Notes: a model not told the origin generated them from the letters alone. Shown: positions 1 to 10,342, counted from the stretch's first letter. The stretch: DNA of 64,000 nt from Mycobacterium gordonae (GCF_017086405.1 NZ_CP070973.1:2232001-2296000); one strand, 5' to 3'. Translations and numbers: made by a program.

Positions 1-1358
1 GCCATGCCGTGCACACCGGCGCCGGGCGGCGTGGCCGCCGAACACAGGTACACCTTGGGGATCGGTGTGCTCCAAGGGTTCAACCGTGGGGTGGGCCCGG
101 CCAGCGCACGCACCGCCGAGTTGCCGCCCACACTGATGTCGCCGCCGACATAGTTCGCGTTGTGGTCGCTCATCCGTGCGGCCGGCACGCTGCGAGCCGC
201 CAGCACGACGTCACGAAAACCCGGCGCGAACCGTTCCACTACCCGCGTCACCGATTCCGTTGCGTCTTGCGATGATCCGGCGGGCACGTGCGCGTAAGTC
301 CAGAACGGGCGACGCCCCTGGGCATCCATTCGGCCGGGATCGGTGAGGTGCGGCAGAGCGGCGAGCACCATCGGCGTGGCAGCGTGACGTCTGGCCGCGA
401 TGTCCGACTCGGCCTGTGCGATCTGCTGCCGGGTGCCGCCGAGGTGAAGGGTCGGTGCCTGGTTGAGCCGCGGGTCCGACCACGGGATGTCGTCGCTCAG
501 GACGAAATCCACCTTGGCCGCTCCGGAGCCAAACCGGTAGCGACGCAATGCATTAGCGTACCGACCCGGAATGGAGTCACGGTAAGCCTCCAATAGCGCG
601 GTCGGGGCGGTGTCGAAAACAGTGACACCGTCGAGCGCCTCGGTGACCTCCACGCCGGCAGTGAGCTCGCCGCCGTGGGCGCGCAGATCAGCGATGAGCG
701 CGTCGGAGATCGCCTGAGTGCCGCCGACCGGAATGGGCCATCCGACCGAATGGGCGAGCGTCGCCAACATCAGCCCCGCGCCCGCGGAGGCGAGCGACGG
801 CAAAGGTGTAATCGCATGCGCCGCAACGCCGGTGAATAAGGCGCGGGCGTCCTCGCCGGCCAGTGCGCCCCACGCCGGGGTGCCTTGGGCTAACATCCGC
901 AACCCGAGGCGGACAACGGTGGGCAAGGACTTGGGCACCGACCGTTTATCGCCGAGTAGGAATGCCACGACCGCGTCAGCATTCGACACCAGCGGTCCGA
1001 GGAAGCGTCGCCAGGACTCGCCCTCGTCCAACTCAGCGCAAGTTCGCGAGAGGTCGCGATAGGCGATCGCCGCAGGTCGCCCCGGCAACGGGTTGGCATA
1101 GGAAATCTCCGGCACGGTCAACGCGACCCCGCGCCCACGCAGATCGAATTCCGCGAAGAAGGGCGATGCGAGCGCGAGGGGGTGTACCGCGGAGCACACA
1201 TCGTGTGAGACGCCGGGAAATTTGGTGTCGGCAGCGGTGCGCGCACCGCCACCGAAGGTGGGTTGTGCCTCGAGAACCCGCACTTTCAGTCCCGCACGGG
1301 CACAGATCACGGCGGCGCTCAGCCCGTTGGGCCCGCTGCCGACGACGGTGACATCCAT
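1..1358 (-). CDS. FAD-dependent oxidoreductase, phytoene-dehydrogenase-like (3' end outside window)
   Basis: Open frame from an ATG at 1356-1358 to the window edge (452 codons, no stop), so the C-terminus is missing. The N-terminus starts MDVTVVGSGPNGLSAA, a GxGxxG dinucleotide-binding fold, followed about 18 residues later by the acidic end of the second strand (VRVLEAQ), typical of FAD binding. The layout resembles the carotenoid/phytoene dehydrogenase family of NAD(P)/FAD oxidoreductases. Position beside serA matches the M. tuberculosis gene I remember as Rv2997. Substrate unknown. It is divergent from serA, with a tandem repeat between them. Confidence 0.85.
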   Translation of the reverse strand, partial: MDVTVVGSGPNGLSAAVICARAGLKVRVLEAQPTFGGGARTAADTKFPGVSHDVCSAVHPLALASPFFAEFDLRGRGVALTVPEISYANPLPGRPAAIAYRDLSRTCAELDEGESWRRFLGPLVSNADAVVAFLLGDKRSVPKSLPTVVRLGLRMLAQGTPAWGALAGEDARALFTGVAAHAITPLPSLASAGAGLMLATLAHSVGWPIPVGGTQAISDALIADLRAHGGELTAGVEVTEALDGVTVFDTAPTALLEAYRDSIPGRYANALRRYRFGSGAAKVDFVLSDDIPWSDPRLNQAPTLHLGGTRQQIAQAESDIAARRHAATPMVLAALPHLTDPGRMDAQGRRPFWTYAHVPAGSSQDATESVTRVVERFAPGFRDVVLAARSVPAARMSDHNANYVGGDISVGGNSAVRALAGPTPRLNPWSTPIPKVYLCSAATPPGAGVHGM

Positions 1359-1400
1359 CTACTGATTAGATCCGACCGCCGCGCAGTGACTACAGCCGAC

Positions 1401-1540
1401 CGCCGCGCTCGCGATCCCCGCGGGGCTTGATGGCGGGGACCCGCTTCGCCCGGCTGCGCCGCGCTCGCGATCCCCGCGGGGCTTGATGGCGGGGACCCGC
1501 TTCGCCCGGCTGCGCCGCGCTCGCGATCCCCGCGGGACCC
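1401..1540. repeat. 56-bp tandem repeat, about 2.5 copies
   Basis: Two identical 56-base units at 1401-1456 and 1457-1512 are followed by a partial third copy from 1513 that matches for about 24 bases and then diverges. The unit is GC-rich and contains the self-complementary core CCCCGCGGGG. It fills most of the divergent intergenic region between the oxidoreductase and serA. The period is not a multiple of three, and I see no gene in it. Confidence 0.9.
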
Positions 1541-1601
1541 GATGGCGGCGCTCCTCAACGGGCCCGTAGGGCCCGCATCGTCGCACCGTTAGGCTGTCCG
1601 C

Positions 1602-3188
1602 GTGAACTTGCCTGTTGTATTGATAGCCGACAAACTCGCCCAATCAACCGTCGCTGCCCTGGGAGACCAGGTTGAGGTGCGCTGGGTAGACGGGCCCGAC
1701 CGCGAGAAACTGCTGGCCGCGGTGCCCGAGGCCGATGCGCTGCTGGTCCGGTCGGCCACCACCGTCGACGCCGAAGTGCTGGCCGCGGCCCCCAAGCTCA
1801 AGATCGTCGCCCGCGCCGGTGTCGGCCTGGACAACGTCGACGTCGACGCCGCAACCGCGCGCGGCGTGCTGGTGGTCAACGCCCCCACGTCCAACATCCA
1901 CAGCGCCGCCGAGCACGCAATCGCGCTGCTGCTGGCCGCGTCCCGCCAGATCCCGGCCGCGGACGCCACGCTGCGCGAGCACACCTGGAAGCGCTCCAAA
2001 TTCTCCGGCACCGAGATCTTCGGCAAGACCGTCGGCGTGGTGGGCCTGGGCCGCATCGGGCAGCTTGTCGCCCAGCGGATCGCCGCCTTCGGCGCACACC
2101 TCGTGGCCTACGACCCGTACGTGTCGCATGCTCGCGCCGCTCAGCTGGGCATCGAACTGCTGCCGCTGGACGAGCTGCTGGGACGTGCCGACTTCATCTC
2201 CGTGCACCTTCCCAAGACGCCGGAGACGGCGGGTTTGATCGGCAAGGAAGCGCTGGCCAAGACAAAGCCCGGCGTCATCATCGTCAACGCCGCCCGCGGT
2301 GGCCTGATCGACGAGGCCGCCCTGGCCGAGGCCATCACCAGCGGCCACGTGCGTGGCGCGGGCCTGGACGTGTTCGCCACCGAACCCTGCACCGACAGCC
2401 CGCTGTTCGAGCTGCCGCAGGTTGTTGTCACGCCGCACCTGGGCGCCTCGACAGCCGAGGCTCAGGACCGGGCCGGCACCGACGTCGCCGAGAGCGTGCG
2501 GCTGGCCCTGGCCGGCGAGTTCGTCCCGGACGCGGTCAACATCGGCGGTGGCGTGGTCAACGAAGAGGTCGCCCCGTGGCTGGACCTGGTCCGCAAGCTC
2601 GGCGTGCTGGCCTCAGCACTATCCGACGAGTTCCCCGCGTCGCTATCGGTACAGGTTCTCGGCGAGCTCGCGGCCGAGGACGTTGAGGTGCTGAAGCTGT
2701 CGGCGTTGCGCGGCCTGTTCTCGGCCGTCATCGACGAGCCCGTCACCTTTGTGAACGCGCCGGCGCTGGCCGCCGAACGCGGCGTCACCGCCGAGATCAG
2801 CAAGGCCACCGAAAGCCCCAACCACCGCAGCGTGGTGGACGTGCGGGCCGTTGGCGCCGACGGCTCGGTGGTCAATGTCGCGGGCACGCTCACCGGCCCG
2901 CAGCTCGTCGAGAAGATAGTCCAGATCAACGGCCGCAGCTACGACCTGCGCGCCGAGGGCATCAACCTGGTGATCAACTACGCCGATCAGCCCGGTGCCC
3001 TGGGCAAGATCGGGACGCTGCTCGGCGCGGGCGGGGTGAACATCCAGGCGGCGCAGCTGTCAGAGGACACCGAGGGCCCGAGCGCCACCGTCGTGCTGCG
3101 CCTGGACCAGGACGTCCCCGCCGAAGTGCGGTCGGCGATCACCGAGTCGGTGGGTGCGAACAAACTCGAAGTGGTTGATTTCTCGTGA
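1602..3188 (+). CDS. serA: D-3-phosphoglycerate dehydrogenase
   Basis: Oxidises 3-phosphoglycerate to 3-phosphohydroxypyruvate with NAD+, the first step of serine synthesis. The 528-residue protein has the long (type I) architecture: a D-2-hydroxyacid dehydrogenase catalytic and Rossmann core with GLGRIG at residues 148-153, an intervening allosteric domain, and a C-terminal ACT domain (about 455-528, beginning [16 protein letters not shown]) for serine feedback. Start is GTG; the N-terminus [12 protein letters not shown] fits the family. leuB starts inside its stop region (4-base overlap), so the two are probably co-transcribed. Corresponds to serA1 of M. tuberculosis. Confidence 0.97.
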   Translation: MNLPVVLIADKLAQSTVAALGDQVEVRWVDGPDREKLLAAVPEADALLVRSATTVDAEVLAAAPKLKIVARAGVGLDNVDVDAATARGVLVVNAPTSNIHSAAEHAIALLLAASRQIPAADATLREHTWKRSKFSGTEIFGKTVGVVGLGRIGQLVAQRIAAFGAHLVAYDPYVSHARAAQLGIELLPLDELLGRADFISVHLPKTPETAGLIGKEALAKTKPGVIIVNAARGGLIDEAALAEAITSGHVRGAGLDVFATEPCTDSPLFELPQVVVTPHLGASTAEAQDRAGTDVAESVRLALAGEFVPDAVNIGGGVVNEEVAPWLDLVRKLGVLASALSDEFPASLSVQVLGELAAEDVEVLKLSALRGLFSAVIDEPVTFVNAPALAAERGVTAEISKATESPNHRSVVDVRAVGADGSVVNVAGTLTGPQLVEKIVQINGRSYDLRAEGINLVINYADQPGALGKIGTLLGAGGVNIQAAQLSEDTEGPSATVVLRLDQDVPAEVRSAITESVGANKLEVVDFS

Positions 3189-4198
3189 CGAAGCTCGCCG
3201 TCATCGCCGGCGACGGGATCGGTCCGGAGGTCATCGCCGAGGCGATCAAGGTCCTCGACATCGTCCTGCCCGGGGTGGAGACGACCGAATACGACCTGGG
3301 CGCCCGACGCTTCCACGCCACCGGCGAGGTGCTGCCGGAATCGGTGGTACCCGAGCTGCGCCAGCACGACGCCATCCTGCTCGGCGCGATCGGCGACCCG
3401 TCGGTACCCAGCGGCGTGCTCGAGCGCGGGCTGTTGCTGCGCATGCGCTTCGAGCTGGACCATCACGTCAATCTGCGGCCGGCCCGGTTGTATCCCGGCG
3501 TCCAGAGTCCGCTGGCCGGAAACCCTGACATCGACTTCGTCGTGGTGCGCGAAGGGACCGAGGGACCCTACACCGGAAATGGCGGGGCGATCCGCGTCGG
3601 CACGCCCCACGAGGTCGCCACTGAGGTGAGCGTCAACACCGCTTTCGGCGTGCGCAGGGTGGTCAAAGACGCTTTCGAGCGGGCTGCCAAACGCCGCAAA
3701 CACCTCACGCTGGTGCACAAGACCAACGTGCTGGCGTTCGCCGGCGGACTGTGGTTGCGCACCGTGCAGGAGATCGGTGAGCAGTACCCCGACGTCGAGG
3801 TCGCCTACCAGCACGTCGACGCGGCGACCATCTTCTTGGCCACCGACCCCGGACGATTCGACGTGATCGTCACCGACAATCTATTCGGCGACATCATCAC
3901 CGACCTGGCCGCCGCGGTGTGCGGCGGCATCGGATTGGCGGCCAGCGGGAATATCGACGCCACCCGGACCAATCCGTCGATGTTCGAGCCGGTGCACGGC
4001 AGTGCCCCCGACATCGCCGGGCAGGGCATTGCCGACCCGACCGCGGCGATCATGTCGGTGGCGTTGCTGCTGGCCCATCTAGGCGAGAACGAGGCGGCTG
4101 CGCGGGTAGATCGCGCGGTTGCGGCCTATCTGGCGACTCGCGGTGACGAACGGCCTGCCACCAGCGGTGTCGGCGAACGGATTGCAGCCGGGCTCTAG
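3185..4198 (+). CDS. leuB: 3-isopropylmalate dehydrogenase
   Basis: NAD-dependent oxidative decarboxylation of 3-isopropylmalate in leucine biosynthesis. 337 residues, the usual mycobacterial length. It begins [15 protein letters not shown], the isocitrate/isopropylmalate dehydrogenase N-terminus, and has the metal-binding motif [12 protein letters not shown] and the NAD-binding region [12 protein letters not shown]. The GTG start overlaps the serA stop by 4 bases, indicating translational coupling. leuC and leuD lie separately, about 6 kb downstream. The last ~150 bases overlap the 3' end of the opposing MFS gene. Confidence 0.97.
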   Translation: MTKLAVIAGDGIGPEVIAEAIKVLDIVLPGVETTEYDLGARRFHATGEVLPESVVPELRQHDAILLGAIGDPSVPSGVLERGLLLRMRFELDHHVNLRPARLYPGVQSPLAGNPDIDFVVVREGTEGPYTGNGGAIRVGTPHEVATEVSVNTAFGVRRVVKDAFERAAKRRKHLTLVHKTNVLAFAGGLWLRTVQEIGEQYPDVEVAYQHVDAATIFLATDPGRFDVIVTDNLFGDIITDLAAAVCGGIGLAASGNIDATRTNPSMFEPVHGSAPDIAGQGIADPTAAIMSVALLLAHLGENEAAARVDRAVAAYLATRGDERPATSGVGERIAAGL

Positions 4199-5387
4199 TT
4201 TCCAGGCCCGGCGGCAAAACCCGGGTCGGCACCAACGGCACCGCGGCCAGCGGGAACAACGCGCACAACCCCCAGGCCAGCGGGTAGGCGGCCGCGCTGA
4301 TCAGCGCGCCGAACATCGGCGGCCCGGCGGCGGCCATCAGCCGCTGCGTGGTGTTCTGGGTGCCCAGCGCGCGTCCGCTCCAGTAGGGTCCGGCGAATTC
4401 GGTGATGGCGGTGGCTTCCAGCCCGTTGTCGAGCACCGCCAGCACCGAGACAGTCATCATCAACATGACATCGAAGCGGGACCCGACTCGGTCGCTGAAC
4501 GACAGCAGGAACAGGGCCAGCGCGGCCGCGACGGCGATGATGCGCACCGGGCGCATCCGCGAGCCGACCCGGTCCGACCAGCGTCCGACCATGATGCGGC
4601 CGACCGCGCCGATCAGCTGCGAGATGGTCACCAGACCGCCGGCGGCCGTAACCGACCAGTGATGCTCGTTGATCAGCCAGACGAGCATGAAGGTGACCGT
4701 CACCGTCTGCGGCACCATCAGCAACGCCGACGCCGCGTGGATTCGCCACAACACCGATGAGCCGCGATAGGGACTGGCCAGTTCTGCGTGGCTGGCCGTC
4801 TGCCGGGACTTGCGTGGCGGATCGATCACACCGACGAGGCTGACCAGCGCGGCTATCCCACACATCACCGCCGGAAACATCAAACCCGCATGCGCGCTGG
4901 TCTCAGCCAGCGCGGGAATCACCAAGGCGCCCAACGCGATTCCCAGCGGCTGCGCGGTCTGACGGATGCCCATGGCCAGGCCGCGCTGCTCGGGCGGAAA
5001 CCACCCCGACACCAACCGGCCGCCGGCGGTGTTGCAGCTGGCCGCCGCCATCCCGCCCAGGAACAGGAACAGACCCATCAGCAGCAACGAGTGGGCCGAC
5101 GCGGCGGCGTAGGCGGCGGCGGCCGTCAACGCCGAGCCGACGGTCAACACGATGCGCTCGCCGACGCGGTCCAGGACATAGCCCCAGGCGACCAGGGTCA
5201 CGACCATGCCCCAACTCGGCATCGACGCCAACAGACCGGCCTGGGCCAAGGGCGTTCCGCGTGCCGCTTCCAGCCTTGGGATCAAGAAGGCGATGCCGTT
5301 GATGAAAAGAAAGGAGCTCGTCGTCGCGAACAGGGAGACCGCGACGATCGTCCAGCGTGCGACCGCGCTGGTCGGACCGCGAGACAT
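4050..5387 (-). CDS. MFS transporter
   Basis: 445-residue integral membrane protein with about 12 hydrophobic segments and Major Facilitator features: [16 protein letters not shown] between helices 2 and 3 (motif A-like) and the equivalent [13 protein letters not shown] in the second half. The substrate cannot be inferred. The last ~45 residues are polar, Arg/Pro-rich and encoded antisense to the leuB 3' end, so the reading frame extends well past the last membrane helix. Length and place agree with the H37Rv gene I recall as Rv2994, suggesting the overlap is conserved. Confidence 0.9.
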   Translation of the reverse strand: MSRGPTSAVARWTIVAVSLFATTSSFLFINGIAFLIPRLEAARGTPLAQAGLLASMPSWGMVVTLVAWGYVLDRVGERIVLTVGSALTAAAAYAAASAHSLLLMGLFLFLGGMAAASCNTAGGRLVSGWFPPEQRGLAMGIRQTAQPLGIALGALVIPALAETSAHAGLMFPAVMCGIAALVSLVGVIDPPRKSRQTASHAELASPYRGSSVLWRIHAASALLMVPQTVTVTFMLVWLINEHHWSVTAAGGLVTISQLIGAVGRIMVGRWSDRVGSRMRPVRIIAVAAALALFLLSFSDRVGSRFDVMLMMTVSVLAVLDNGLEATAITEFAGPYWSGRALGTQNTTQRLMAAAGPPMFGALISAAAYPLAWGLCALFPLAAVPLVPTRVLPPGLETRARLQSVRRHRWWQAVRHRESPDRPQPRDLPAQPPRSRLDGPAATPPT

Positions 5388-5444
5388 CTACTCATGCTTG
5401 CACAGGGGCCGAACAGTAGCGTGCTGCACGAGAACTACGCGCGT

Positions 5445-6161
5445 TCAGCTCAATCCATATTCGCTGTGCCAATCGAAGGAGCCCGGTAGCCACAACTGCA
5501 GCTCGGCGCTCTGCGGTGCCACCCCGCGGAACCCCGCCTCTCCTTCGAGGCAGTACTCCACGCCCTCGTGGGCGGGGTGAGCGACATTGAGCAACAGCTG
5601 CCCGAAACGGGCAATGCCATCCTGGCTCCCGAAGCCGACTACCGTGTCCTTTTCTGCGGATGTGGTGCCACTGGGTTCGTCCCAGCCGAGTTCCGAAGCG
5701 TCGGTCAGGTACACGGCGGGCAGCTCAACGGGGTCGGGGTGCTCCGTGTACCAAGGAAACTTGGCCGGCTCGCTGGGGCAGTAGTCACACCACAGTGGCG
5801 GCGCCCGCATGACCGACGCGCCTGTGAATTCCCGCGGTGTGCTCAATCGCAGGGTGCGGATGTCGCTGTCGGGATGCGTCATGGCGATGTCGGTGACGTT
5901 GCCAGGAGTGGCGAACAACGACGCCAATACGAGTACACCCAACCTCGCCAACGTCTTTCGGCTGGCGTACAGGTGCAGTACATCCACCTGCCAGTAACCG
6001 TTGTAGTCGTGCCGACCGCGGTTGATGACGAGGCCATCGGTGCTCAGAGATCGCGGCAGCGACGGGACCGAAGAGGCGTCGAAACGAAAGTCGTCCTCGC
6101 CGGGCGCTAACAACGCCAACCGGTCCGCAAGGTCACCGCAGAGCCGGTGAAGGTCCTCCAC
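5445..6161 (-). CDS. Hypothetical protein, 238 aa
   Basis: I do not recognise a family. The protein starts MEDLHRLCGDLADRLALLA, is acidic, and has one weakly hydrophobic stretch (ARLGVLVLASLFATPG, about residues 92-107). A Cys pair (WCDYC, about 148-152) and aromatic residues near the C-terminus (LWLPGSFDWHSEYG) are the main landmarks. No signal peptide or lipobox. It is a convincing coding frame because composition is protein-like and no competing frame exists. It sits between the MFS gene and the FAH-family gene, a position where I recall no gene in H37Rv. Confidence 0.75.
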   Translation of the reverse strand: MEDLHRLCGDLADRLALLAPGEDDFRFDASSVPSLPRSLSTDGLVINRGRHDYNGYWQVDVLHLYASRKTLARLGVLVLASLFATPGNVTDIAMTHPDSDIRTLRLSTPREFTGASVMRAPPLWCDYCPSEPAKFPWYTEHPDPVELPAVYLTDASELGWDEPSGTTSAEKDTVVGFGSQDGIARFGQLLLNVAHPAHEGVEYCLEGEAGFRGVAPQSAELQLWLPGSFDWHSEYGLS

Positions 6162-6352
6162 CGGCGGAATTTAACACATCGATTTCATCCCGGCGGTCTC
6201 TGCGACGGCCGCGAATTGCCCGAGTGGCCAACAAACCGCGGATCACGCGGCTAACGCCCACCGGTCGTTCTCGCTGGACAGACGTGCTCTGCGGGATTTG
6301 CTCATGCAGGCCGAAGCGTTCGGCTACATCAGGACGCTTTAGGCTCATCCGA

Positions 6353-7141
6353 ATGCGCCTTGGACGAATCGCCAGCCCGGACGGTGTCGCTTTTGTCAGC
6401 ATCGAAGGAGACCTGGACCACCCGGACGGCATGACGGTCCGCGAAATCGCCGAGCACCCGTTCGGCACGCCGAGCTTCACCGGCCGGTCGTGGCCACTGG
6501 CCGACGTCCGGCTGCTGGCCCCGATCTTGGCCAGCAAGGTCGTCTGCATCGGCAAGAACTACGCCGACCATATTGCCGAGATGGGCGGCCAGGCGCCGGC
6601 CGACCCGGTGATGTTCCTCAAGCCCAACACCGCAATCATCGGGCCCAATGTGCCGATCCGATTGCCCGCCAACGCATCGCCTGTGCATTTCGAGGGTGAG
6701 CTGGCAGTGGTGATCGGCCGGGCGTGCAAGGACGTCAGCGCCAGCCAGGCCGCCGACAACATCCTCGGCTACACCATTGGCAACGACGTCTCGGCCCGCG
6801 ATCAGCAGAAGTCCGACGGCCAGTGGACCAGGGCCAAGGGGCACGACACGTTCTGCCCGGTCGGGCCGTGGATCGTCACCGACCTCGACCCGGCTGACCT
6901 GGCCTTGCGCACCGACGTCAACGGCGAAGTCAAGCAGGACGCCCGTACCTCGTTGATGATTCACGACGTCGGCGCCATCGTCGAGTGGATCTCGGCGGTA
7001 ATGACCTTGCTGCCAGGGGATCTCATTCTCACCGGGACCCCGGCGGGTGTCGGGCCGATCGAGGACGGCGACACCGTCTCGGTCACCGTCGAGGGTATCG
7101 GCACTCTTACCAACCCCGTTGTCCGCAAAGGAAAGTCGTGA
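6353..7141 (+). CDS. Fumarylacetoacetate hydrolase (FAH) family protein
   Basis: Probable C-C bond hydrolase/isomerase/decarboxylase acting on a 2-oxo or 2-hydroxydienoate acid. From ATG at 6353 the product is 262 residues starting [11 protein letters not shown]; the frame stays open 43 codons upstream but that part has no family likeness. Diagnostic parts are [14 protein letters not shown], metal-binding acidic residues in [12 protein letters not shown], the segment [14 protein letters not shown], and TGTPAGVGP near the end. Its TGA overlaps the GTG of gltX, so the two form an operon. In M. tuberculosis this is Rv2993c; the substrate is not established. Confidence 0.9.
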   Translation: MRLGRIASPDGVAFVSIEGDLDHPDGMTVREIAEHPFGTPSFTGRSWPLADVRLLAPILASKVVCIGKNYADHIAEMGGQAPADPVMFLKPNTAIIGPNVPIRLPANASPVHFEGELAVVIGRACKDVSASQAADNILGYTIGNDVSARDQQKSDGQWTRAKGHDTFCPVGPWIVTDLDPADLALRTDVNGEVKQDARTSLMIHDVGAIVEWISAVMTLLPGDLILTGTPAGVGPIEDGDTVSVTVEGIGTLTNPVVRKGKS

Positions 7142-8610
7142 CCAACGCAGAGCACGTTCGGGTCAGGTTCTGCCCGTCTCCCACCGGCATACCCCATGTC
7201 GGGATGATTCGCACCGCGCTGTTCAACTGGGCCTACGCCCGTCATACGGGCGGCACCTTCGTTTTCCGCATCGAGGACACCGACGCCGAACGGGACAGCG
7301 AGGAAAGCTATCTGGCACTGCTCGATGCCCTGCGCTGGCTCGGGCTGGACTGGGACGAAGGCCCCGAAATCGGTGGGCCGTATGCGCCGTACCGGCAATC
7401 GCAACGTCGGGATCTCTACCGCGATGTCGTGGCCCGGCTGCTCGCGGCCGGGGAGGCCTACTACGCCTTCTCGACGCCGGAGGAGGTCGAGGCCCGGCAC
7501 GTGGCCGCCGGGCGCAATCCCAAGCTCGGCTACGACAATTTCGACCGTCACCTCACCGACTCGCAGCGTGCGGCATATCTGGCCGAGGGCCGCCAGCCCG
7601 TGGTGCGGCTAAGGATGCCGGATGCCGACCTCGCCTGGGAAGACCTGGTGCGCGGGACGATGACGTTCGCGGCAGGCTCGGTGCCCGATTTCGCCTTGAC
7701 CCGTGCCAGCGGGGATCCGTTGTACACCCTGGTCAATCCGTGTGACGACGCGTTGATGAAGATCACCCACGTGCTGCGGGGCGAGGACCTGCTGCCCTCG
7801 ACGCCACGCCAGATCGCGCTGTACCAGGCGTTGATCCGGATCGGTGTAGCCGAGCGAACCCCGGAATTCGGTCACTTCCCACCGGTATTGGGGGAGGGGA
7901 CCAAGAAACTGTCCAAGCGCGATCCCCAGTCGAACCTGTTCCTGCACCGCGACCGTGGCTTCATTCCCGAGGGATTGCTGAATTATCTTGCGCTGCTGGG
8001 TTGGTCAATCGCCGACGACCACGATCTGTTCAGTATCGAGGAGATGGTCGCCGCCTTCGACGTCGTCAACGTGACCTCCAACCCGGCGCGCTTCGATCAG
8101 AAGAAGGCCGACGCCATCAACGCCGAACACATCCGGCGGCTGACGCTCGAGGACTTCACCGCCCGGCTGCGCGACTACCTGGACACCCACGGCCATCGAC
8201 TTGCCTTGGACGACGCGGCTTTCGAGACCGTCGCCGAGCTGGTGCAGACCCGCATCGTCGTGCTCGGCGATGCCTGGGACCTGCTGAAATTCTTCAACGA
8301 CGACGAGTATGCGCTCGATCCCAAGGCCGTCGGCAAGGAATTGGGCCCCGACGCCGGTCCGGTGCTGGACGCCGCCATCACGGCGCTCGACGGGATCACC
8401 GACTGGACGACGGAGCACATCGAAGGCGCGCTGAAAAGCGCTCTGATCGACGGCTTGGCGCTCAAACCGCGCAAGGCATTCGGGCCGATTCGGGTGGCCG
8501 CCACCGGCACCACGGTCAGCCCGCCGTTGTTCGAGTCGCTCGAACTACTGGGGCGTGACCGCAGCCTGGGCCGGTTGCGATCGGCGCGGGAGAAGGTCGG
8601 CACACCGTAG
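7138..8610 (+). CDS. gltX: Glutamyl-tRNA synthetase
   Basis: Charges tRNA-Glu (class I aminoacyl-tRNA synthetase). The start is GTG at 7138, overlapping the preceding stop, giving 490 residues, the length I recall for the M. tuberculosis enzyme; the frame is open further upstream but only as an out-of-frame shadow of the FAH gene. The HIGH-like signature is [22 protein letters not shown] near the N-terminus and the KMSKS equivalent is KLSKRD around residue 259. tRNA-Gln and tRNA-Glu genes follow within 350 bases. Confidence 0.97.
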   Translation: MTNAEHVRVRFCPSPTGIPHVGMIRTALFNWAYARHTGGTFVFRIEDTDAERDSEESYLALLDALRWLGLDWDEGPEIGGPYAPYRQSQRRDLYRDVVARLLAAGEAYYAFSTPEEVEARHVAAGRNPKLGYDNFDRHLTDSQRAAYLAEGRQPVVRLRMPDADLAWEDLVRGTMTFAAGSVPDFALTRASGDPLYTLVNPCDDALMKITHVLRGEDLLPSTPRQIALYQALIRIGVAERTPEFGHFPPVLGEGTKKLSKRDPQSNLFLHRDRGFIPEGLLNYLALLGWSIADDHDLFSIEEMVAAFDVVNVTSNPARFDQKKADAINAEHIRRLTLEDFTARLRDYLDTHGHRLALDDAAFETVAELVQTRIVVLGDAWDLLKFFNDDEYALDPKAVGKELGPDAGPVLDAAITALDGITDWTTEHIEGALKSALIDGLALKPRKAFGPIRVAATGTTVSPPLFESLELLGRDRSLGRLRSAREKVGTP

Positions 8611-8746
8611 GCGTGCGTTGCGCGCCGGAAGTCTTTGGTAGTGTGCACTGCGGCTTCAAAGGCTTGACTCGGTTGGCCCCAGTGGCGCCAGGACGCGGGT
8701 GTAGACCCGGGGAAATGCGCTCTGACCAGCAGTTTCAGGCCGCAAA

Positions 8747-8818
8747 TGGGGTATGGTGTAATTGGCAACACAGCTGATTCTGGTTCAGCCATTCTAGGTT
8801 CGAGTCCTGGTACCCCAG
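8747..8818 (+). tRNA. tRNA-Gln (anticodon CTG)
   Basis: 72 bases fold as a full cloverleaf. The 7-bp acceptor stem is TGGGGTA/TACCCCA with discriminator G at 8818. The D stem is GTGT/ACAC, the anticodon stem GCTGA/TCAGC encloses loop TTCTGGT with anticodon CTG, and the T arm is CTAGG-TTCGAGT-CCTGG. The 3' CCA is not encoded. Confidence 0.95.
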
Positions 8819-8890
8819 CAAAGCTCCACCGGTCGCAACGATTAGGTGGGGTATCCGGGTTGAGCTATGCTGACTGCTCGGATCATGTCC

Positions 8891-8963
8891 GGCCCCGTCG
8901 TCTAGCGGCCTAGGACGCCGCCCTCTCACGGCGGTAGCGTGGGTTCGAATCCCATCGGGGCTA
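8891..8963 (+). tRNA. tRNA-Glu (anticodon CTC)
   Basis: 73 bases fold as a cloverleaf. The acceptor stem is GGCCCCG/CGGGGCT with a terminal G-T wobble. The anticodon arm CCGCC-CTCTCAC-GGCGG carries CTC, and the T loop is TTCGAAT. The discriminator is A at 8963 and CCA is not encoded. It lies 72 bases after tRNA-Gln on the same strand and close to gltX. Confidence 0.95.
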
Positions 8964-8968
8964 CAAAA

Positions 8969-9481
8969 TCACTGACCGCCGGCCTTCGCGGCCGGCGCGG
9001 TGGTGCCGCCCACCGGCATGCTCGGTAGCCCCAGCTTTCGGTGGTCCCAGGATCGGCTGCGCCGGCTGACGATGCGCACCCCTACCCGCTTGTTCATCAT
9101 CTGGTCCACGAACGGCTTCATGTCGTCGCTGTAGGGGCCTGTATAGCGCTCCCAGACGCTGACTCCGACCCGGTGCAGCGCGTCGGGGTCGTCGACGATC
9201 TCGGCGACGCCTTCGAATGACACGCCGCGCAGGGTGTCGTAGGTGTCCCCGTCTTCGAGCAGGAAGCTGACCCGTGGGTCGCGTTTGAGGTTGACGGCCT
9301 TCTGTGACTTGGCTTTGGTCTCCAGCCAGATTTCGCCGTCCACCACTGCGTACCACATCGCCGTCAGGTGGGGCTGTCCGTCCGGCCCGATGGTGGCCAG
9401 GGTGCCGGTCCGGCTGCTGTTGACGAAGTCGGTGATCTCGGCCTCGGACATGACGATGCTCGCGCGTTGGTTCGTTCCCAT
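8969..9481 (-). CDS. PPOX-class (split beta-barrel) flavin/F420-binding protein
   Basis: 170 residues with the pyridoxamine-5'-phosphate-oxidase-like split barrel: TGTLATIGPDGQPHLTAMWYAV, then IWLETKAKSQKAVNLKRDPRVSFLLE, then GVSFEGVAEIVDD. This is the layout of mycobacterial F420- or FMN-dependent reductases; in M. tuberculosis it corresponds to Rv2991. The C-terminal ~25 residues are a Gly/Ala/Pro-rich tail. It converges on the tRNA genes, ending 5 bases after tRNA-Glu. The substrate cannot be told from sequence. Confidence 0.88.
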   Translation of the reverse strand: MGTNQRASIVMSEAEITDFVNSSRTGTLATIGPDGQPHLTAMWYAVVDGEIWLETKAKSQKAVNLKRDPRVSFLLEDGDTYDTLRGVSFEGVAEIVDDPDALHRVGVSVWERYTGPYSDDMKPFVDQMMNKRVGVRIVSRRSRSWDHRKLGLPSMPVGGTTAPAAKAGGQ

Positions 9482-9603
9482 GGCGTCAGTTTGTCAGGTG
9501 GTTGTGCGCCGACTCTGCTCTGGTGGCGCCGACGCTGCGCTCAGGCTCGGCCCAAGCAACCATTATTGACCCTGGCCGCGGGCTCGATTCCGCGCCTCGG
9601 GGG

Positions 9604-10305
9604 TTACAGCCGCCGCGTCAGCGCCTCCGCGGCGGCCAGAAGGTCAGCGGCCCAGCGCGCGCCCGGTCGCCGGCCCATCCGGTCCACCGGACCCGAGACC
9701 GAGATCGCGGCAATGACCACCCCGCGCCCGTCGCGTACCGGGGCGGAAACGCTTGCCACGCCCGGTTCGCGCTCGGCGACGCTATGCGCCCAGCCACGCT
9801 TGCGGACTTCGGCGAGCACCCGGTCGGTGAACATCGCCTTGGGCAGCACCGCTTTCTGGGTAGCCGCGTCGCTGTGAGCCAACAGCACCTTGGCGCCTGA
9901 GCCGGCGGTCATCGGCAGCCGGGCTCCGACCGGGACGGTATCGCGAAGGCCCGCAGGCGGTTCCAGGGCGGCGATGCAGACACGGGAAGTTCCCTCGCGG
10001 CGATACAACTGCACGCTTTCGCCGGTGGTCTCCCGCAGTTGGGGGAGCACCGCGGCGCTCGCGGCCAGCAGCGGGTCGCTGACGTACGCCGCGAGTTCGG
10101 TGACCGCGGGTCCCAGCCGCCACCGGCCCTCCTCGTCGCGACCGACCAGGCGATGCACCTCCAGCGCCGCGGCCAAGCGGTAGGCGGTGGCCCTGGGCAG
10201 GCCCGTGCGTTCGCAGAGTTCGGCCAGCCCGCAGGGAGATTCCGCGATCACGTGCAGTATGCCGACGGCTTTGTCGAGGACTCCGATGCCGCTATGCTGT
10301 CTCAC
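9604..10305 (-). CDS. IclR-family transcriptional regulator, probable leuCD regulator
   Basis: 233 residues from a GTG at 10303-10305. The N-terminal winged helix-turn-helix ([43 protein letters not shown]) is followed by an IclR effector domain ([39 protein letters not shown]). It is divergent from leuC with about 80 bases between the starts. The same arrangement occurs with the streptomycete regulators NdgR/AreB, which act on leuCD, so amino-acid-responsive control of leuCD is a reasonable inference. The M. tuberculosis counterpart is Rv2989. Confidence 0.93.
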   Translation of the reverse strand: MRQHSGIGVLDKAVGILHVIAESPCGLAELCERTGLPRATAYRLAAALEVHRLVGRDEEGRWRLGPAVTELAAYVSDPLLAASAAVLPQLRETTGESVQLYRREGTSRVCIAALEPPAGLRDTVPVGARLPMTAGSGAKVLLAHSDAATQKAVLPKAMFTDRVLAEVRKRGWAHSVAEREPGVASVSAPVRDGRGVVIAAISVSGPVDRMGRRPGARWAADLLAAAEALTRRL

Positions 10306-10342
10306 AAAGAGATACTAGCGTCTCGCATAGTGAGAAGACAGC
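10296..10342. promoter_or_regulatory. Candidate IclR operator / divergent leuC promoter region
   Basis: Inverted arms TCTCAC (10300-10305) and GTGAGA (10330-10335) sit inside a longer imperfect dyad, GCTGTCTCAC at 10296-10305 against GTGAGAAGACAGC at 10330-10342. The left arm overlaps the GTG start of the IclR gene and the right arm is about 45 bases upstream of leuC, as expected for a shared, autoregulated operator. Function is inferred. Confidence 0.5.

Noticed and set aside
1359..1643. Arg/Pro/Gly-rich frames across the 56-bp repeat
   Set aside because: The repeat period is not a multiple of three, so the frames are by-products. No start signal or family match.
8977..8997. GC-rich hairpin (CGCCGGCC/GGCCGGCG) after tRNA-Glu as a terminator
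   Set aside because: It lies within the last codons of the PPOX-family gene and lacks a U-tract, so it cannot be separated from coding composition.
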